NCBI GenBank assembly: GCA_027257055.1
Contig: JAPVLO010000971.1
Coordinates: forward strand, 248,001 to 312,000
Origin: Cephalopachus bancanus
Lineage: Eukaryota > Chordata > Mammalia > Primates > Tarsiidae
DNA length: 64,000 nt
Reading direction: 5' to 3'
The translations under genes were made by a program, and so were the position numbers. Below the pieces are notes generated by a model. It was not told the origin of the DNA. It worked only from the letters and a program-made list of their open reading frames with translations, and made no database searches. Below, piece after piece: positions 15,580-28,609 of the stretch. Position 1 is the stretch's first letter, and each line of letters starts with the position of its first letter.

Positions 15580-15730
15580 TAGGATGGGCACAATGGCTCA
15601 GGTCTGTAATCCTAACACAGGCTAAGGAGGGAGGATTGTTTGAGCCCAGGAATTTGAGGCTGCAGCGAGCCATGATGGTGCTACTGCACTCTAGCCTGGG
15701 TGACAGAGCAAGACCCTGTCTCAAAAAAAG
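15580..15730 (+). mobile_element. Alu monomer (FLAM-like)
   Basis: About 150 bases: 'gatgggcacaatggctcagg', 'gaggctgcagcgagccatga', 'ctgcactctagcctgggtga', 'aagaccctgtctc'. This is a single Alu arm, free-left-monomer type, followed directly by a GAAA-rich tail. Confidence 0.82.
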
Positions 15731-15808
15731 AAAACAGAAAGAAAGAAGGAAGGAAGGAAGGAAAGAAATGAAAGAAAGAAAAAGAAAAAAGAAAAAAAGG
15801 AAAATATT
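15726..15808 (+). repeat. GA-rich microsatellite from an Alu tail
   Basis: Purine-only stretch of GAAA, GGAA and AAAG units grown from the A-tail of the adjacent monomer. Confidence 0.9.
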
Positions 15809-16599
15809 TATAACATGATACTTCTAGCTCTCAAGTATTTGTTTCTTGTAGTACTTCTACACTGACAATAGTACTCCAATATACTGATGGAAACAGATAT
15901 GGGAGATTTTGCCCATCCAGTTAGAAATAGTGAAATGAGAGACCCCTAAGTCCAAAGTGAGCAGCAGTATACTTCAATCTACAGCACTAGGAGGCAAATA
16001 GCATAAAGACTACCACCAGTGAGCAGGGGCCCACTACCCTGATGGTTTCATGTTTGCCAAAGCTGACTCTTAAGACTGGAAGGGACTCTGAGAAGTTACC
16101 AGCAGCCCATCCTCTGAAGGTCCTAAGATAGGTCTTATTGTTTTAGACATTAAAATGCAAATTGACTGGACTATAAATTCATGGGAAACTGAGCTTTGGC
16201 ATTTCCTGACTGGCAATTTCTTTAAACATCCAAACTTAACATTGTACTTAATTTACTTCTCAGACTCCAAATGGCTCAAAAATATTATCACCAGATTCTT
16301 GTAGAAGCTCTATTTTTTTTTCCCTTTAGGAAACTTCTAAAAATATGCTTTTCTAAATATGACTACTAATTTAATGTCAACTCAAAAAAGCAAAAAAATA
16401 CATCAAGAGTAGTAGTTTTCCAGTGCTAACTCCAGACCAGATGGAAAAACTCTAACTTTCCCTAAACAGTAAAAAAAATTATTAATAAAGATGTCAGCCA
16501 TACAAAATATGGAGGATTCCAAGTACCAGCCTATTTCTAATGCACTATTTAAAAATATTACCAAATCTTCTATAAAAGCTTACTTATAAATTCATATCA

Positions 16600-17552
16600 T
16601 AAAAAACCATTGAGAGAGCAGGGAGACAGCTCACAGACTGGGAAAAAATATTTGCCAACTGTATATCTGACAAAGGCCTAACATCTAGGATCTGCAAGGA
16701 ACTCAAATGTGCCGAAAAGAAAAAAAACAAACAACCCATTACAAAGTGGGCAAAAGATATGAATAGATACTTCTCAAAAGAAGACATATGGGCAGCCAAC
16801 AGATATATGAAAAAATGTTCAGCCTCATTAGTCATCAAAGAAATACAAATTAAAACCACACTGAGATACCACCTAACTCCAGTCAGGATGGTCATCATCA
16901 ACTCAAAAAACAACAGATGCTGGAGAGGATAGGGGGAAAAGGGAACACTTCTACACTGTTGGTGGGAATGTAAACTAGTACAACCTCTGTGGAAAATAGT
17001 GTGGTGATTCCTTAAAGATCTAAAAATTGACCTTCCATATGATCCTGCAATCTCCCTACAGGGAATATACCCAGAGGAACTCAAATCACTCTATGAAAAA
17101 GATACCTGCACACGCATGTTTATTGCAGCATTGTTCACAACAGCAAAAACATGGAACCAACAATGCTACCCATCAAAAGAGGACTGGATAAAAAAAATGT
17201 GGTACACATACATGATGGCATATTACGCAGTCACAAAGAAGGACAAAATTATGAACTTCACAGCAGCTCAGATGGACTTAGAGTCTGTGATACTGAGTGA
17301 TCACAGAAACAAAGAACTGAGTATCACATGTTCTCACTCATAAGCAGATCTTGAACAATTATTATAATACTATAAGAAAAGGATTGACAGTAGAGGGAAA
17401 CTGCCGGGGGGAGGGAGGCGGGATTGGCAGTAGTGGGAAACTGTCAGGGGAGGGGGTGGCACACCTCATCAACAAGGGTACCCGCATAATGAACATTTGT
17501 ATACCTAACCCTGAATTGTACCCCACATCTTTAAAATAAAAAATTTAAAAAA
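16600..17552 (+). mobile_element. L1, ORF2 3' end with 3' UTR
   Basis: Sense L1 from 'aaccattgagagagcaggga' through 'acttctacactgttggtggg', 'gataaaaaaaatgtggtaca' and 'atgttctcactcataagca' to a G-rich 3' UTR and the lineage-type end 'acctaaccctgaattgtacc' plus A-rich tail. The 3' UTR holds a duplicated unit of about 35 bases (17384 and 17420 onward: GGATTG-CAGTAG-GGGAAACTG followed by G runs). ORF2 is broken by stops. Confidence 0.93.
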
Positions 17553-17564
17553 AGACTTCTAAAT

Positions 17565-17720
17565 TTAAAAAATCTTTTTAAGTTTCAACAGCTTTGGGGG
17601 GTACAAATAACTTTGATCTGGGCTGTAAATGTACCCATCACCCCCACCTGTGCACACTGTACCCGACAGGTGATTTTTTTGTCCCTTCACTGCTTTTCCT
17701 CCGCTGCTGAGTCTCCAGTG
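17565..17720 (-). mobile_element. old L1 3' end, antisense
   Basis: 'tttcaacagctttggggggt', 'tacccatcacccccacctg', 'gtacccgacaggtgattttt' resembles the reverse complement of older primate L1 3' UTRs. Confidence 0.55.
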
Positions 17721-17825
17721 AAGACTTTTAAATTAAGTTGCTACTGTAGTTTATTTCTATTAATTGCTTTATTAATCTAATCACTGATTATATTTTTAGA
17801 AAACATAATTTTAAGACTTCCTACA

Positions 17826-17981
17826 AAAAAAAAATCTTAAAAATTAAAAAGAAAATTTCTTGTAAAGAGAGGGTCTCACTACATGCCCAGGCTGTTTTCG
17901 AACTTCTGGCCTCAAGTGATCCTCCTGCCTTGGCCTTCCAAGGTGCTGGGATTATAGGCGTGAGCCACCATGCCCAGCCAA
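17826..17981 (-). mobile_element. Alu monomer (FLAM-like)
   Basis: Reverse-complement single Alu arm: A-rich/T-rich start, 'gagggtctcactacatgccc', 'ctcaagtgatcctcctgcct', 'gtgagccaccatgcccagcc'. Confidence 0.85.
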
Positions 17982-18504
17982 AATCATCTTGATTAGGTGA
18001 AGGCATCACATTTTCTATAGAAAAAGCAGCATATAACAAACGCTAACAGCTGTTCAGAAGTATGACAGATGGTGGGTGAATGTTTAAAACTTAGTTGTCA
18101 AAGTTTGACAGAGAAAGAGAGAGAGATGTGTCATTTAACAGTGTTTTGTAACATTGTTGACTTACAAACTAAACTAAACATTTATTCTGTAATAGGAAAA
18201 TCTCTACAAGAAATTGAGACTGAGAACTATTGTCAAATAATATTTGCAAAATGTTTTTTATCTGAAAAATCTGGTCTTTCAGTTCATCAAAAACTCACTT
18301 ATTTCCTGACCATCCAATTCATCACATGTAAATTCCAACCCATAACTGATTCAAAATATAATTATAAGACATAAACAACACTTTAACATCAATTTCCAAG
18401 AAAGCCTAATTAATGAATGACAGGGTAATATTTCATTATTTATACTAGATTTGTGTAATTTGCTCTGACACGCGAGGAATTAATTCAGGATTAAATCAGT
18501 TTCC

Positions 18505-18962
18505 GATGCTGTATGGGCTGAAGTGTCCCCTCCAAAATTCATGTCTACCTGGAACCTCAGAAGGGGCCCTTTTTGGAAACAGGTGTCTTTGTAGATATAA
18601 TTCATTAAAATGAGTCCATATTGGATTAGGGTAGGCCCTAAATCCAATGACCGGTGTCCTTATAAGAAGGCCATGTGAAGACACACACACATGCACGCAC
18701 AAAGATGAACAGCATATGATGGCAGAGGCAGAGACTGGAGTGCTGTGTCTACAAGTCAAGGAATGCCAAGGATTGCAGGCAACTGTCAGAAACCAGAAAA
18801 GGCAAAGAAGGATTTTTCTCTGGGGCCTTTGGAGGGAGCATGTTCCTGCTGACACCTTGATTTAGGACGTTCTAGCTTCTAGAACTCTGAGAGAATACAT
18901 TTCTGTTGTTTTAAGCCACCCAGTTTGTGGTACATTGTTATGGCAGCCCTAGAAAACTAATA
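18505..18962 (+). mobile_element. MaLR-type LTR (MLT1-like)
   Basis: Starts near 'ctgtatgggctgaagtgtcc', has 'ggccctaaatccaatgaccg' and 'tgtccttataagaaggccat' and ends 'ttctgttgttttaagccacc' to 'gcagccctagaaaactaata', the layout of MaLR LTRs. No internal viral coding sequence is attached, so it is a solo LTR. Confidence 0.8.
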
Positions 18963-19296
18963 TACTTGACAAATTGTATTTTACTAATATTGATCTATAT
19001 CTTTCATATGCTGAGCATTTTAGTATCAGTGCGTTTAGTTTTTAAACACAGACAAATTGGAACAAGCTGGACCAAGCAGTTCCTCCTCATGCTTCTGTAT
19101 TTCTCCCCACAAAACGAGAAGCAGTTATATGTACAGCAAGGTGAAACTGGTTGGATAGCAAATAGAGATTTCTGGATCCATTTCTAACTACAGATTAAAC
19201 TAAATATGTTTTACTAGAATACAGAAAGCATTTTCCCCACAGTAGAACCAGAGTATTTTTCCATTAATGTAATTTGTTTCAATGTGGCAGTTTTGT

Positions 19297-19313
19297 TTCT
19301 TTCACACAAATTC
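19297..19313. repeat. target-site duplication, left copy
   Basis: The 17-mer 'tctttcacacaaattct' is repeated perfectly at 19774-19790 and brackets the L1 insertion between them. Confidence 0.93.
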
Positions 19314-19773
19314 TTTTTTTGTTTTATGATGGGTTTATTAGGAAGTAACTGCATTGTAAGTCAAGGAGCTACTGTATTTTGATTTTGATTTTTTGGAGAA
19401 GACTACTGACCAAGAGAGAAATTAAACATTTGCTGTGCTCTGGGGCCCATGGATTACATGCCCTGTATCTTTGGGATGTTCTTATACATTGTTTCATAAA
19501 GGCTGTAAGATGCTCCCCTTCTTTTTTAAAATTTATTTATTTATTATAAAGATGTGGGGTATAATTCAGGGTTAGGTATATAAACATTGATTATGCAGGT
19601 ACCCTTGTTGATGAGGTATGCCCCTCCCTCCCCTAGCAGTTTCCCTCAACTGCTAGTTCCACCCCTCCTCCCCTGACAGTTTTCCACTACTGCCAATTGA
19701 TTTCTTATAGCATTATAATTGTTCAAGGTCACCTTATGAGTGAGAACATATGGAACTCAGTTCTTTGTTTCTG
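19314..19773 (-). mobile_element. 5'-truncated L1 with apparent 3' transduction
   Basis: On the minus strand the insertion starts in the end of L1 ORF2 ('agaaacaaagaactgagttc'), passes the L1 3' UTR and its lineage-type end (about 19520), then continues through roughly 200 bases that are not L1 (19321-19515). It finishes with AATAAA (19334-19339) 13 bases before a terminal A run (19314-19320). A perfect 17-bp target-site duplication encloses the whole 460 bases, so L1 and extra sequence arrived together. This is the hallmark of transcription through a weak L1 poly(A) signal into flanking DNA and use of a downstream signal. Confidence 0.85.
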
Positions 19774-21429
19774 TCTTTCACACAAATTCTAACAAAGCAT
19801 CTTTGAATTTTGAGCTTGTATTATTTCAAAGGCATGACTAGAAAAAAAACCAAGTCCTAGATGATCTTCAGTCTTCCTCAGGAACTGAGTTTCTTCTTGT
19901 CAGCTTTAAAATTATGGCCTCAAACTTAGCTATTTAGAGTGTTACTGAATTAATACAGAAATAACATAGTTATAATAAGGATATTTCACAAGAGGACTCA
20001 GTGGGATTAAATAACCTTAATAAATCCATGATCCACAAAATTACGCCACTGGGTGTCACTACTGGGAATCCTTAAAAAGGAGCCCATTTTGAGTCTGCAA
20101 AACAAAACAATCCAAAATCAACCATGGTAAATGGAACATTAGAAGGAAGAAAAGTGAATGGCCAAAGATTTAAAAGTTTCTTCTCAAGAGTTGGTCATTG
20201 CCATGTTCCTTTTTAATGCACACCATAAGCATTTAAGTATTAAAAATATTTTTTATTATTAAATTTCTGTATATGAAATTCTTCATTTATTATATTATTA
20301 AAATATAGTCTGCTAACCAGTGAAATGAGTGAAATAAGCCTTATTTATGGAATGTAGAGTACGAGGGCACTTTCTAATGGTGGTTTATGCCATTCATGGT
20401 GATTAAGTTTTCAATTAGAAATGGCTCAGTTTGGAGATTCAGAACCACATGTATCCAAACAATGCTCAGAAATTGGTCTCATAGTCAGTTATTTCAGGAG
20501 AGTTTTGGGGTTCAATGTAGTACCTATCTTCAAAATTCAGAAGATAATAGGCATAGTTCATTTTCAGTCCAACAGCTCCTCTTCAAATTGAGCTGCACTG
20601 ACAGTGCAGACACTGATGATGCAGATACTTTAGGTTTACAATGTAAAAGAATGCAAAGGAAATTTAAGTATGCGTCTCCTCGGTAAAATCTATGAATCTC
20701 TTCTGAAATTGTGACAATTGCTACCAAACAGCGCAGCAGTTATTCCAACTGAACGCTTCCAGTGAGGGCTGAGAAATTCAGCATTGGGGTTTAATGGTAG
20801 CTTGGCTTAGTCTGAAAGTCCAGTTTGTGCCTGATGAGCTGCCCCTCTGTGTACAAACCAGCAATATTCTTGCATTTCTCTCCTGTAGTCTCAAGCTTGG
20901 TGTGCTTAGATCCCTTGTTATGTTAGTAAGAAAAATATAACTTTGAAAACCAATTTGGGCTTCTCTGAGGCTTTAAATTACAAAAAATCTTTGATCTAAA
21001 GAAGGTTGGTAAATCTGCTTGGCAATGACCTAACCACTGACTACAGTGAAATAAAAAAAATCCTCTACACGCTGTGGCAGCTTCTTCCAAATATCCCACT
21101 AACTAGTTCTTGGAAAGGGTATGAATTCTTTGGGAAATTCACAATTGTGAAAACTTTCAGCATCATATGAAGCAATAATAGTGAACAACAGATATTTAAA
21201 TAGCCAATGAATAGAAGTCAAATTCTAATTCAAATAACTACAATAATAAAAATGATGACAATAACGAAGATGACCATGATAATGGAATGCTACATGCTGT
21301 CCGTAAAATAGAATGCATTCCAAGCACCTTTCAGTGCCCAAGGAAAATAATGGTTATTGGAATAAATATATGTCCTCCAATTACTTAAAATAAATTACAC
21401 GAAAGAGAAGACCTAATTCCTTATCTTTC

Positions 21430-21730
21430 TGAGTACATTTCTAAACTGTATTTCCCAGCTCTCTCATATCCAGGTAGGCTTGTGACTATAACCTGCCAAG
21501 GAACATAGACAAAAGTGATGCAGCTCATTTTCAACTCTGACCCTGCAAGATTTTCCATGTTCTCTCTTCTCTCATCTGTTGGCTGGGTGCAAAGGATGCA
21601 GTGGGAGATTCCAAGGCCCTGGGAGATAGCAGAGGTACACAGTAGAAGAGACCCCCCTTATCTATCTGCATTGAACTGTAAGGTGAACAAGACATAAACT
21701 TTTATTCTGCTGAGTAACTAACTCAACAGC
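21430..21730 (+). mobile_element. MaLR-type LTR remnant
   Basis: 'ctgtatttcccagctctctc', 'aggcttgtgactataacctg' and 'acataaacttttattctgct' follow the pattern of an old MLT1-like LTR. Divergent. Confidence 0.5.
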
Positions 21731-22932
21731 AGTTAGTCAGCCTCGATTAATACGCACACCATCCACAAAACAGACCGTGGGTCTTTTGATGCCAAACTAT
21801 GAAAATCTGATATTTGACTTGATTTGACCGAATTTAGGGAAAGAAGCAACTGTTAGATATCTATGACTGCATTTAGTGTGAAGTTGAAACATAACGCAAC
21901 AAACACTCTTAGCTTAGCTTTTCCCCAATTGGTCACTATCAAAACAGAATGACAGGATTGTGAATAAAAGTTCTGTGCCCATATTTGTTTAAGAAATGTG
22001 GTTAACCAAAGCTAAACAGGTTTCTTTGCTTTCAATCATCTCAGAGCTGTCAATTTGCTAATGCCCATTGTGAATCTGTATAAAGGAACTAAAGAATGCA
22101 GTGTTTCCCAAACTTAGTCAATACATAATCTAACCAACAAATTTAAGAGCCACTTCCCCTTCTCATCATGGCAACACCTATCACTACCTCCCAGAGTAAT
22201 GTTCTGCAGAATACATTCTGGGAAATTTTGCTACAGTTTCATTTACATCATATGGTAGGTTTTTCTGCACCAAATAGTTCTAGGCACCCCAAAGCAAATA
22301 CTACTTTCTTACTAAGACTAACATGTACAAATACCATCAGAACCACCCAAGAGTGTTCACCGCTGAAGTGCACCAAGTTCTCCAAGAAAGACATTTTACT
22401 TAAAATGTGACAAATGAAGGCAAGCATGAACAGTCAGCTTGTTTCTTTGTATCCCAATCTGCTGTCAGTGGGGTCTGTCATATTTAACGATGGAATATAC
22501 TCTCGTGGTTTAAGGAGAAGACACTGAGCCAACAAAACCAAGCACTGTTAAATACATCTCATTTGCTTTTCTCTCTCGATCTTCATGCTTGAGGCATCAT
22601 GTTTTAAACAATATTTAAAGCAATAAAAAGTAATGACAGCTAACCTCAGTGGATTCTTCTAATAGAAATAATAATACTTTGGTAAATTAGGGTTGTACTC
22701 TACTCTTTTAAAAACTCACATACCACTTATATACATATTTATGAATATAAATATATAGAATTTTTTCTACTGTGACTTGCTAGGCTATATTGCATGTGTA
22801 CTGCACATATACTTTATTTCAATCATGAATCTATGATGGATGATTACCCACATTTCTTACAGACTTAAGGCAACTGAAAAGGACCGTTATGACGGACATC
22901 TGGGAATGCATGTAAAGTAAAAAGATATGCTA

Positions 22933-23154
<222 letters not shown>

Positions 23155-23233
23155 CTAATTTGTAACCTAAATCTTATACTTAAAAACAATGAACATCAGA
23201 ACTTCAAAGGCTAGTGTCTTTACTGAAGGACAA

Positions 23234-23261
23234 ATGAGTTTCACATAATGAGTTTCACATA
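23234..23261. repeat. 14-bp perfect tandem duplication
   Basis: 'atgagtttcacata' occurs twice head to tail, 132 bases upstream of the 122-nt CASK exon's acceptor. Confidence 0.95.
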
Positions 23262-24029
23262 ATCTAAGGACAGAGTATTTTCAGAAAGTTTATGTTCTCA
23301 ACAATGTATTTGTGTGCTCTTTATTTTTTAAAGAAAACTGAAGCTTGTCTTATTTGAATTAAGGCAATTCAACTATAACTGAGCTACTGGAAGATCCAGG
23401 TGCAGCAAGCTTTATGTCAGGAAGAGAGTATGGGTTTCATTACCCAAGGTGTTTTGAAATATTATAGAAACAAGGTCAGCCTTTTACCCAGGTGCATTCC
23501 ATAAAGAACTGAAGGTAAAGCCACCGTAGCTACAGGAGACAGACCTTCAACTGGGAGTTCCTGCTGTTTAAAATAAAACTCTTAGGATTTTTAAGGCTCA
23601 AATTTCAGTTAACAAAAATCTCAATCCATTTTTTTTCCTTACGTACAAAGTCATTCCGATTCTGTTGGGCCTTTCTTATTCAAAAGACAAAGACAAGGGT
23701 AGATAAACTAAGGAACAATTCCAAATACCATACCAAATTTCAAGGCAAATTGTTTTTGCAGGGCAAAGCAAATGGAAATGCCATCCCTTTCTTTAAATTT
23801 CCTCTTTTAACCAGGAACCCAGGCAAGTGTCAGCAGGGAAAGATACCTACTGAGGAGTAACAAAGCCATTTACACAGCCTTAAAGAAATGATCAGCCTGT
23901 TTTACTCTGCAGACAATATGAACACATAATACTTCACAGAAAAGAACTCCAAGAGGGTAAGCTTCAGAATATTAGTATACACCAGTGAAATTCTTATGAA
24001 TAATGCACTTTGTTGCACATTTAAGTCTT

Positions 24030-24255
24030 TGGATCAGTAGTTCTAAACCAAGGGCTATTTTGCTCTCCGGGGGGGGACATTTCTTAATGTCTGGAGATAT
24101 TTTTAGTTGCCACAACTGCGGGGAGAAGACAGCAATTGGCATCTACTGGGTAGAGGCCAAGGATGCTGCTAACTTTCCTATAATGCTCAGGACAACCCCC
24201 ACGACTAATAATCATATGGCCCAAAATGTCACTAGTTCTGAGACTGAAAAACTCT
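24030..24255 (+). mobile_element. MER20 DNA transposon
   Basis: hAT-Charlie nonautonomous element recognised by 'gggacatttcttaatgtctg', 'agatatttttagttgccaca', 'catctactgggtagaggcca', 'aggatgctgctaactttcct' and 'ggcccaaaatgtcactagt'. About 220 bases and essentially full length. Confidence 0.85.
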
Positions 24256-25129
24256 ACTTCTGATAAAAATAAAAATCTGTCCATTCTATCCTGTTTCTAA
24301 TTCTTCTTGTCTTAGACCTCATCCACTCTCACGCACTTATTGGTGAGAATGCATATCAGTACCACTATTCCAGAAAATAATCTGGTAACATATATCAAAG
24401 AACCTTCATAATGCTCATGTACTTCAATTTAGTAATTTCATTTACAAAAACCTACCTTAAGGAAAGGATAGGAGATTTATATATAAGGATATATAATAAA
24501 AATGGAAAATAAATTTAATAATTAGAGGATCACATAAGTTATTTATATAATATGTAGTCAAATGAAAATTGGTTGTGAAGAATTTTAAAGACATAGGGAA
24601 ACATTCATGATGTAAATTCAAGAAAGCAAAATGCAAAACCATATAAAGTATATATTCCTAATTATGATAAACAAACAAAACATATACAAAAATTCAGGAA
24701 AAAAAGTGAAATACACCAAAAGTATTATAGCCGTTATCTTTATTGTCCTATTTATATTTCATTCTGTTCTTGTCCAAATGTTCCAAGTTTTTCTACAATA
24801 GCAAAAAAAAAAAAAAAAAGTTGCTACACAAGCTACTGATTTTTTTCAGTACTTTTAAATTATGTTAAAGATATGGGTCTTAGGCTACATATCATGTGGC
24901 CATCTATGTGGAAATTACTGTGGCTTTTAAAAAAAGTTGACTTTTATTTTGAGATAATTGTAAATTAACATGAGATCTGTGTGTGTGTTTTACCAGCACA
25001 CTCCATAGGTTACTTATTTGTGTACTTTCTTCCTATGCAGTAAGATCCTTAAGGTAGGTCTATATTTTATTCAGTTTACAATAACCACAAAGTATGCAAT
25101 GAATTAATTGCTTAAGGAAACATGATAAC

Positions 25130-25345
25130 AACAGCAGTTTCCAACTCTTGAGTGTTTATTGTGTACCAGGGACATCCCCAGGACACGACACAGTAAGGCA
25201 GGCATATTTTCCTTTCTAGATAGAACACTGAGGTTCAGAGGAGTCAAGGAAGGTCATAACTAGTAAGTGGTAGAGCCAGGACTCCACGCTGGGTTTGTCT
25301 ATCTCCAAAGTCTATGCTTTGTCCAACTTATTACACTAATTGGCT
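25130..25345 (-). mobile_element. MIR SINE
   Basis: Reverse MIR: 'gagtgtttattgtgtaccag', 'acactgaggttcagaggagt', 'actagtaagtggtagagcca', 'ggactccacgctgggttt'. Confidence 0.8.
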
Positions 25346-26589
25346 GTGCTACGAAGCATATGGGGAACCCTTCATCTAGAAGTTGTGTGGTTTATCATGA
25401 ATATTGAGGTTGGAAAAGAACTTGAGCAATGCCCTACTGGATCAGACAATAGCCAAAACCTTTACCGAATGTTCCTGCATTTTGCCAGGTACTAGGCAGG
25501 GGCAGAGGTATGATCCCTGACCCCATGGAAGGGGCTCTCAGGTTGGTGTGTGAAGTATACATATTATACCCTGAAGTAAACGATATAGAAGAGGTGAAAA
25601 CAAAGTGACACATTGGCTGCCTAGGGAGGAGTTGGGGCAGCCTCAGAGAAGATGTGGATGAACAGGAATTAACCACCTCCAAGTAGGATCAAATCTGTGC
25701 TGACAGGCCCAGTGGATACTTTGCTGGAAAGGACAAAGGCACCTGTTAGCATGCATTTCCAGTAGGCAAGACCCACAATCTCAACAGGTGTATTAAACCT
25801 CCTTGGATCTGTCACCTCTTCTGAACTGATTTATAGTCTTATCTTGCACCCAAATGTGATTAACTTGGTGGGTTCTCAATCATGAAAAGAAGCATTTCCC
25901 TAGTTTACTCAAGTTGCCTATTTCAAGCTCTGAAAAGTGCCCCTAATTTTAAGTTTCCATAATTAGGTAGAAAAATTATAGTTTTCATTCCATTTCTACC
26001 TCATCTTTTCAAACTGAATAAACACATGTTTTTGGCCTAACCTCAAAATCTTTCTTCACTCTTGATCATTTTAATGCCTTCGTTTAACAACTGTTCTACT
26101 TCCGTTATTTCTTTGTTTTAGGTTTTAAACACTGAGGCAGTAGTGATAATTTAATACAATACAACACACATGCTAATTAAGCTGTTACTAGTATTTATTT
26201 TGTAGATCAATACTGTCATATAAAAAGGAACTATTCACTTTTCTCAAAGGCTGAAAAGGATGTTTTTCCTATAAAACTCCTGAATAGACTTGTAATTACC
26301 TTGAAAAAAAATCAATCAATCAATAGGACATAAGTTCATGTTACAGGGTAGTTTATTTAATGGCAAGACTGTAGGTATCCTATTCACCTTTGTATTCTGG
26401 GGTGCACTTTGCAGAGTACTCTGTATAAAAAGACACTTCATAAAGAGACACTTGATTAAAATAATTTTTTTCTGATAAAATTCTGAAGAATTGAAAATAA
26501 AGTATTAGAACGAAAGACTTAACCATGAAAACCAATTTCTTTTATAGCACTGTTTCATTAAAGTCATAATGGAAGTTATTTTAATACTT

Positions 26590-26822
26590 ATATTTATATA
26601 ACAGTTTATAATTTCCAGAGTGGTTTTACATGTACTACCTTATATGATTCCACAATAATCCTATCTTGAAGGCAAGTGTTTTTATAACTGAAAAAATCAG
26701 AGGCTCAGTAGGGTTAAATGATCCATCCAAGAGCCATGGGCAGTGAGCAGAAGAGCGAATCCAAGAACGCAGTTCCCTGACTCCTAGTCCAGTGCTTCTT
26801 CCACTACAGACTGGGCCCCTCT
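26590..26822 (-). mobile_element. MIR SINE
   Basis: Reverse MIR: 'ttatatgattccacaataat', 'cagaggctcagtagggttaa', 'ctcctagtccagtgcttctt'. Confidence 0.75.
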
Positions 26823-27404
26823 AAAACCACGGTTTGCCTTTAGCAATGCACCAGAAAAATTTGCATTTGTAATGAGGTGATGTCTAGTTTCTATTCTCTC
26901 TTAAATCTCAATTTTAACTTGCCACACAAGGCTTTTTTTTCTGGCTCTTGGTCCAAACTTTCACACTAATAAATTTATTTGAAGTAATCATGTCCTGCCT
27001 TCAGAATAGTATTTTATTTTCACAATTCACTTGATAATCAAGTTTGTATCTAAAAATCAGGTGTATAATCATACATTTTAACTTTGAATACTTCTACTTT
27101 TTCAAAGAATCTTACTGGTACAAACAAGTTTTCAAGAGTTTTTTGTTACTATTATGAAATCATAGTGAAAAAGTATAAATATGCCAACTGTTTTAAAAAT
27201 GTTTTCTAAGCCTATTTCTTTAGAGAGGAATATGCTTTTAAGGTCAATAAAAGCTTTGAGTCTAGAACAATTTCATCACAAGAGTGGAAAAGTCTCATAA
27301 AAAAGTTGACTGAGTAAAAATAACCCCCCAAAAAGGACAGAAAAATAAACAGTAAAATGTTTAGACTAAAAAGTTCTCAGTGTCAAAGTAGGCTGAGTTT
27401 GTCT

Positions 27405-27760
27405 TAAATTTTTTTCCTCCTACATCTTACTATGAAAAATTTCAAACATATGGAAAGTTTGAAAGAATTGTGTTCACCACCTAGATCTTACAATTGTTGA
27501 CAGTTTGCTGTATTTCTCGCATGGCTATCCATATATCCATCCATTAATTCACCTTATTTTTCATTCATTTCAAGGCAAGTGGCAAAGTGGCCAACATTAG
27601 TATACATCATCCTTCAATACTTCAGCAAAGATTGCAATACTTCTTTCTCTCTTTCAAGTAAAATTTGCATAGAGTGAAATATACAAATCTTAAATGCACC
27701 ATTAAATGAGTTTTGATATACCCATGTTTTCCCTACAGTTACTTCAATAAAGGTTTCTGT
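27405..27760 (-). mobile_element. old L1 (L1ME-type) 3' fragment
   Basis: 'ctatgaaaaatttcaaacat', 'cacctagatcttacaattgt', 'cttcaatacttcagcaaaga' follow the antisense L1ME-type 3' region. Divergent. Confidence 0.6.
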
Positions 27761-27954
27761 GTGTTTTTCTGAAGTTATATGTATAGCTGGTTATTCCGAA
27801 AAAAAATCAGTATCTGAACATACTCTAGCATACACTGAAGAGTAATCGACATCCCTTCTTTTCTGTTTTATTAGTGACTGTTAAACACAACACTGTATCA
27901 CTACATATGCATTCTTATTACCCACTCAATCAAAGCCCCTCCTTGTGAGCACAA

Positions 27955-28150
27955 TGTTTTTTAAACAATCTGCTTGCTAAGGTATACTTTATTAAGTTAA
28001 AATCTGCCAATTTAAAGTGTACATTATCATCACTCCAAAAAAGTTCTCTCTTGTTCCCCCTTTGCAGTCAATCTCTTCCTTCCACCCCCATCTCCTGGTC
28101 ACCAGCTTTTTATTCCCACTGCACAAAGCATGTTCTTAGTTACCAATCAA
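27955..28150 (-). mobile_element. old L1 fragment
   Basis: 'taaaatctgccaatttaaag', 'tgtacattatcatcactcca' and 'ccacccccatctcctggtca' resemble an antisense L1M 3' end. Confidence 0.55.
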
Positions 28151-28609
28151 GTTATAAGCAATAGTGAATCCTGTAAGAAAGGTTAGATTTTGGACTTAAG
28201 CATCTGTGCCATAGCCAAGTTATGAAAACTGACATACAGTCATAAATGTTTTTTATTCTTTATGTATAGATTATGGCACAGACATCTCAAAATTTATTAA
28301 AGTAAGTAAATTCGGCATATGTAATCTGACAGAATATGGATGCTATAATTATAATGCTAATATGCTTATTAAAATAGTCTATGTTTCCGAATAGCAACAT
28401 CTTTGAGCATACATTTTTCAATGTGCTTTAATAACATTCTGCTGGTTAAGTGTTCATTTGTGTAAAGTTTTATAACTAAGGAAAAGCACTATTGACACAT
28501 CCAAGATGCTCATTCCCAAATGACATGTCAGGACTGTTGATTTTAAAGAGAAAGAAAGGAGTGCTAAATCTAGATGGGAAGAATCTTACATTTTAATAAT
28601 CATTAACTT

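Noticed and set aside
16584..17084. 166-codon open frame on the minus strand.
   Set aside because: It is antisense to L1 ORF2; no independent coding evidence.
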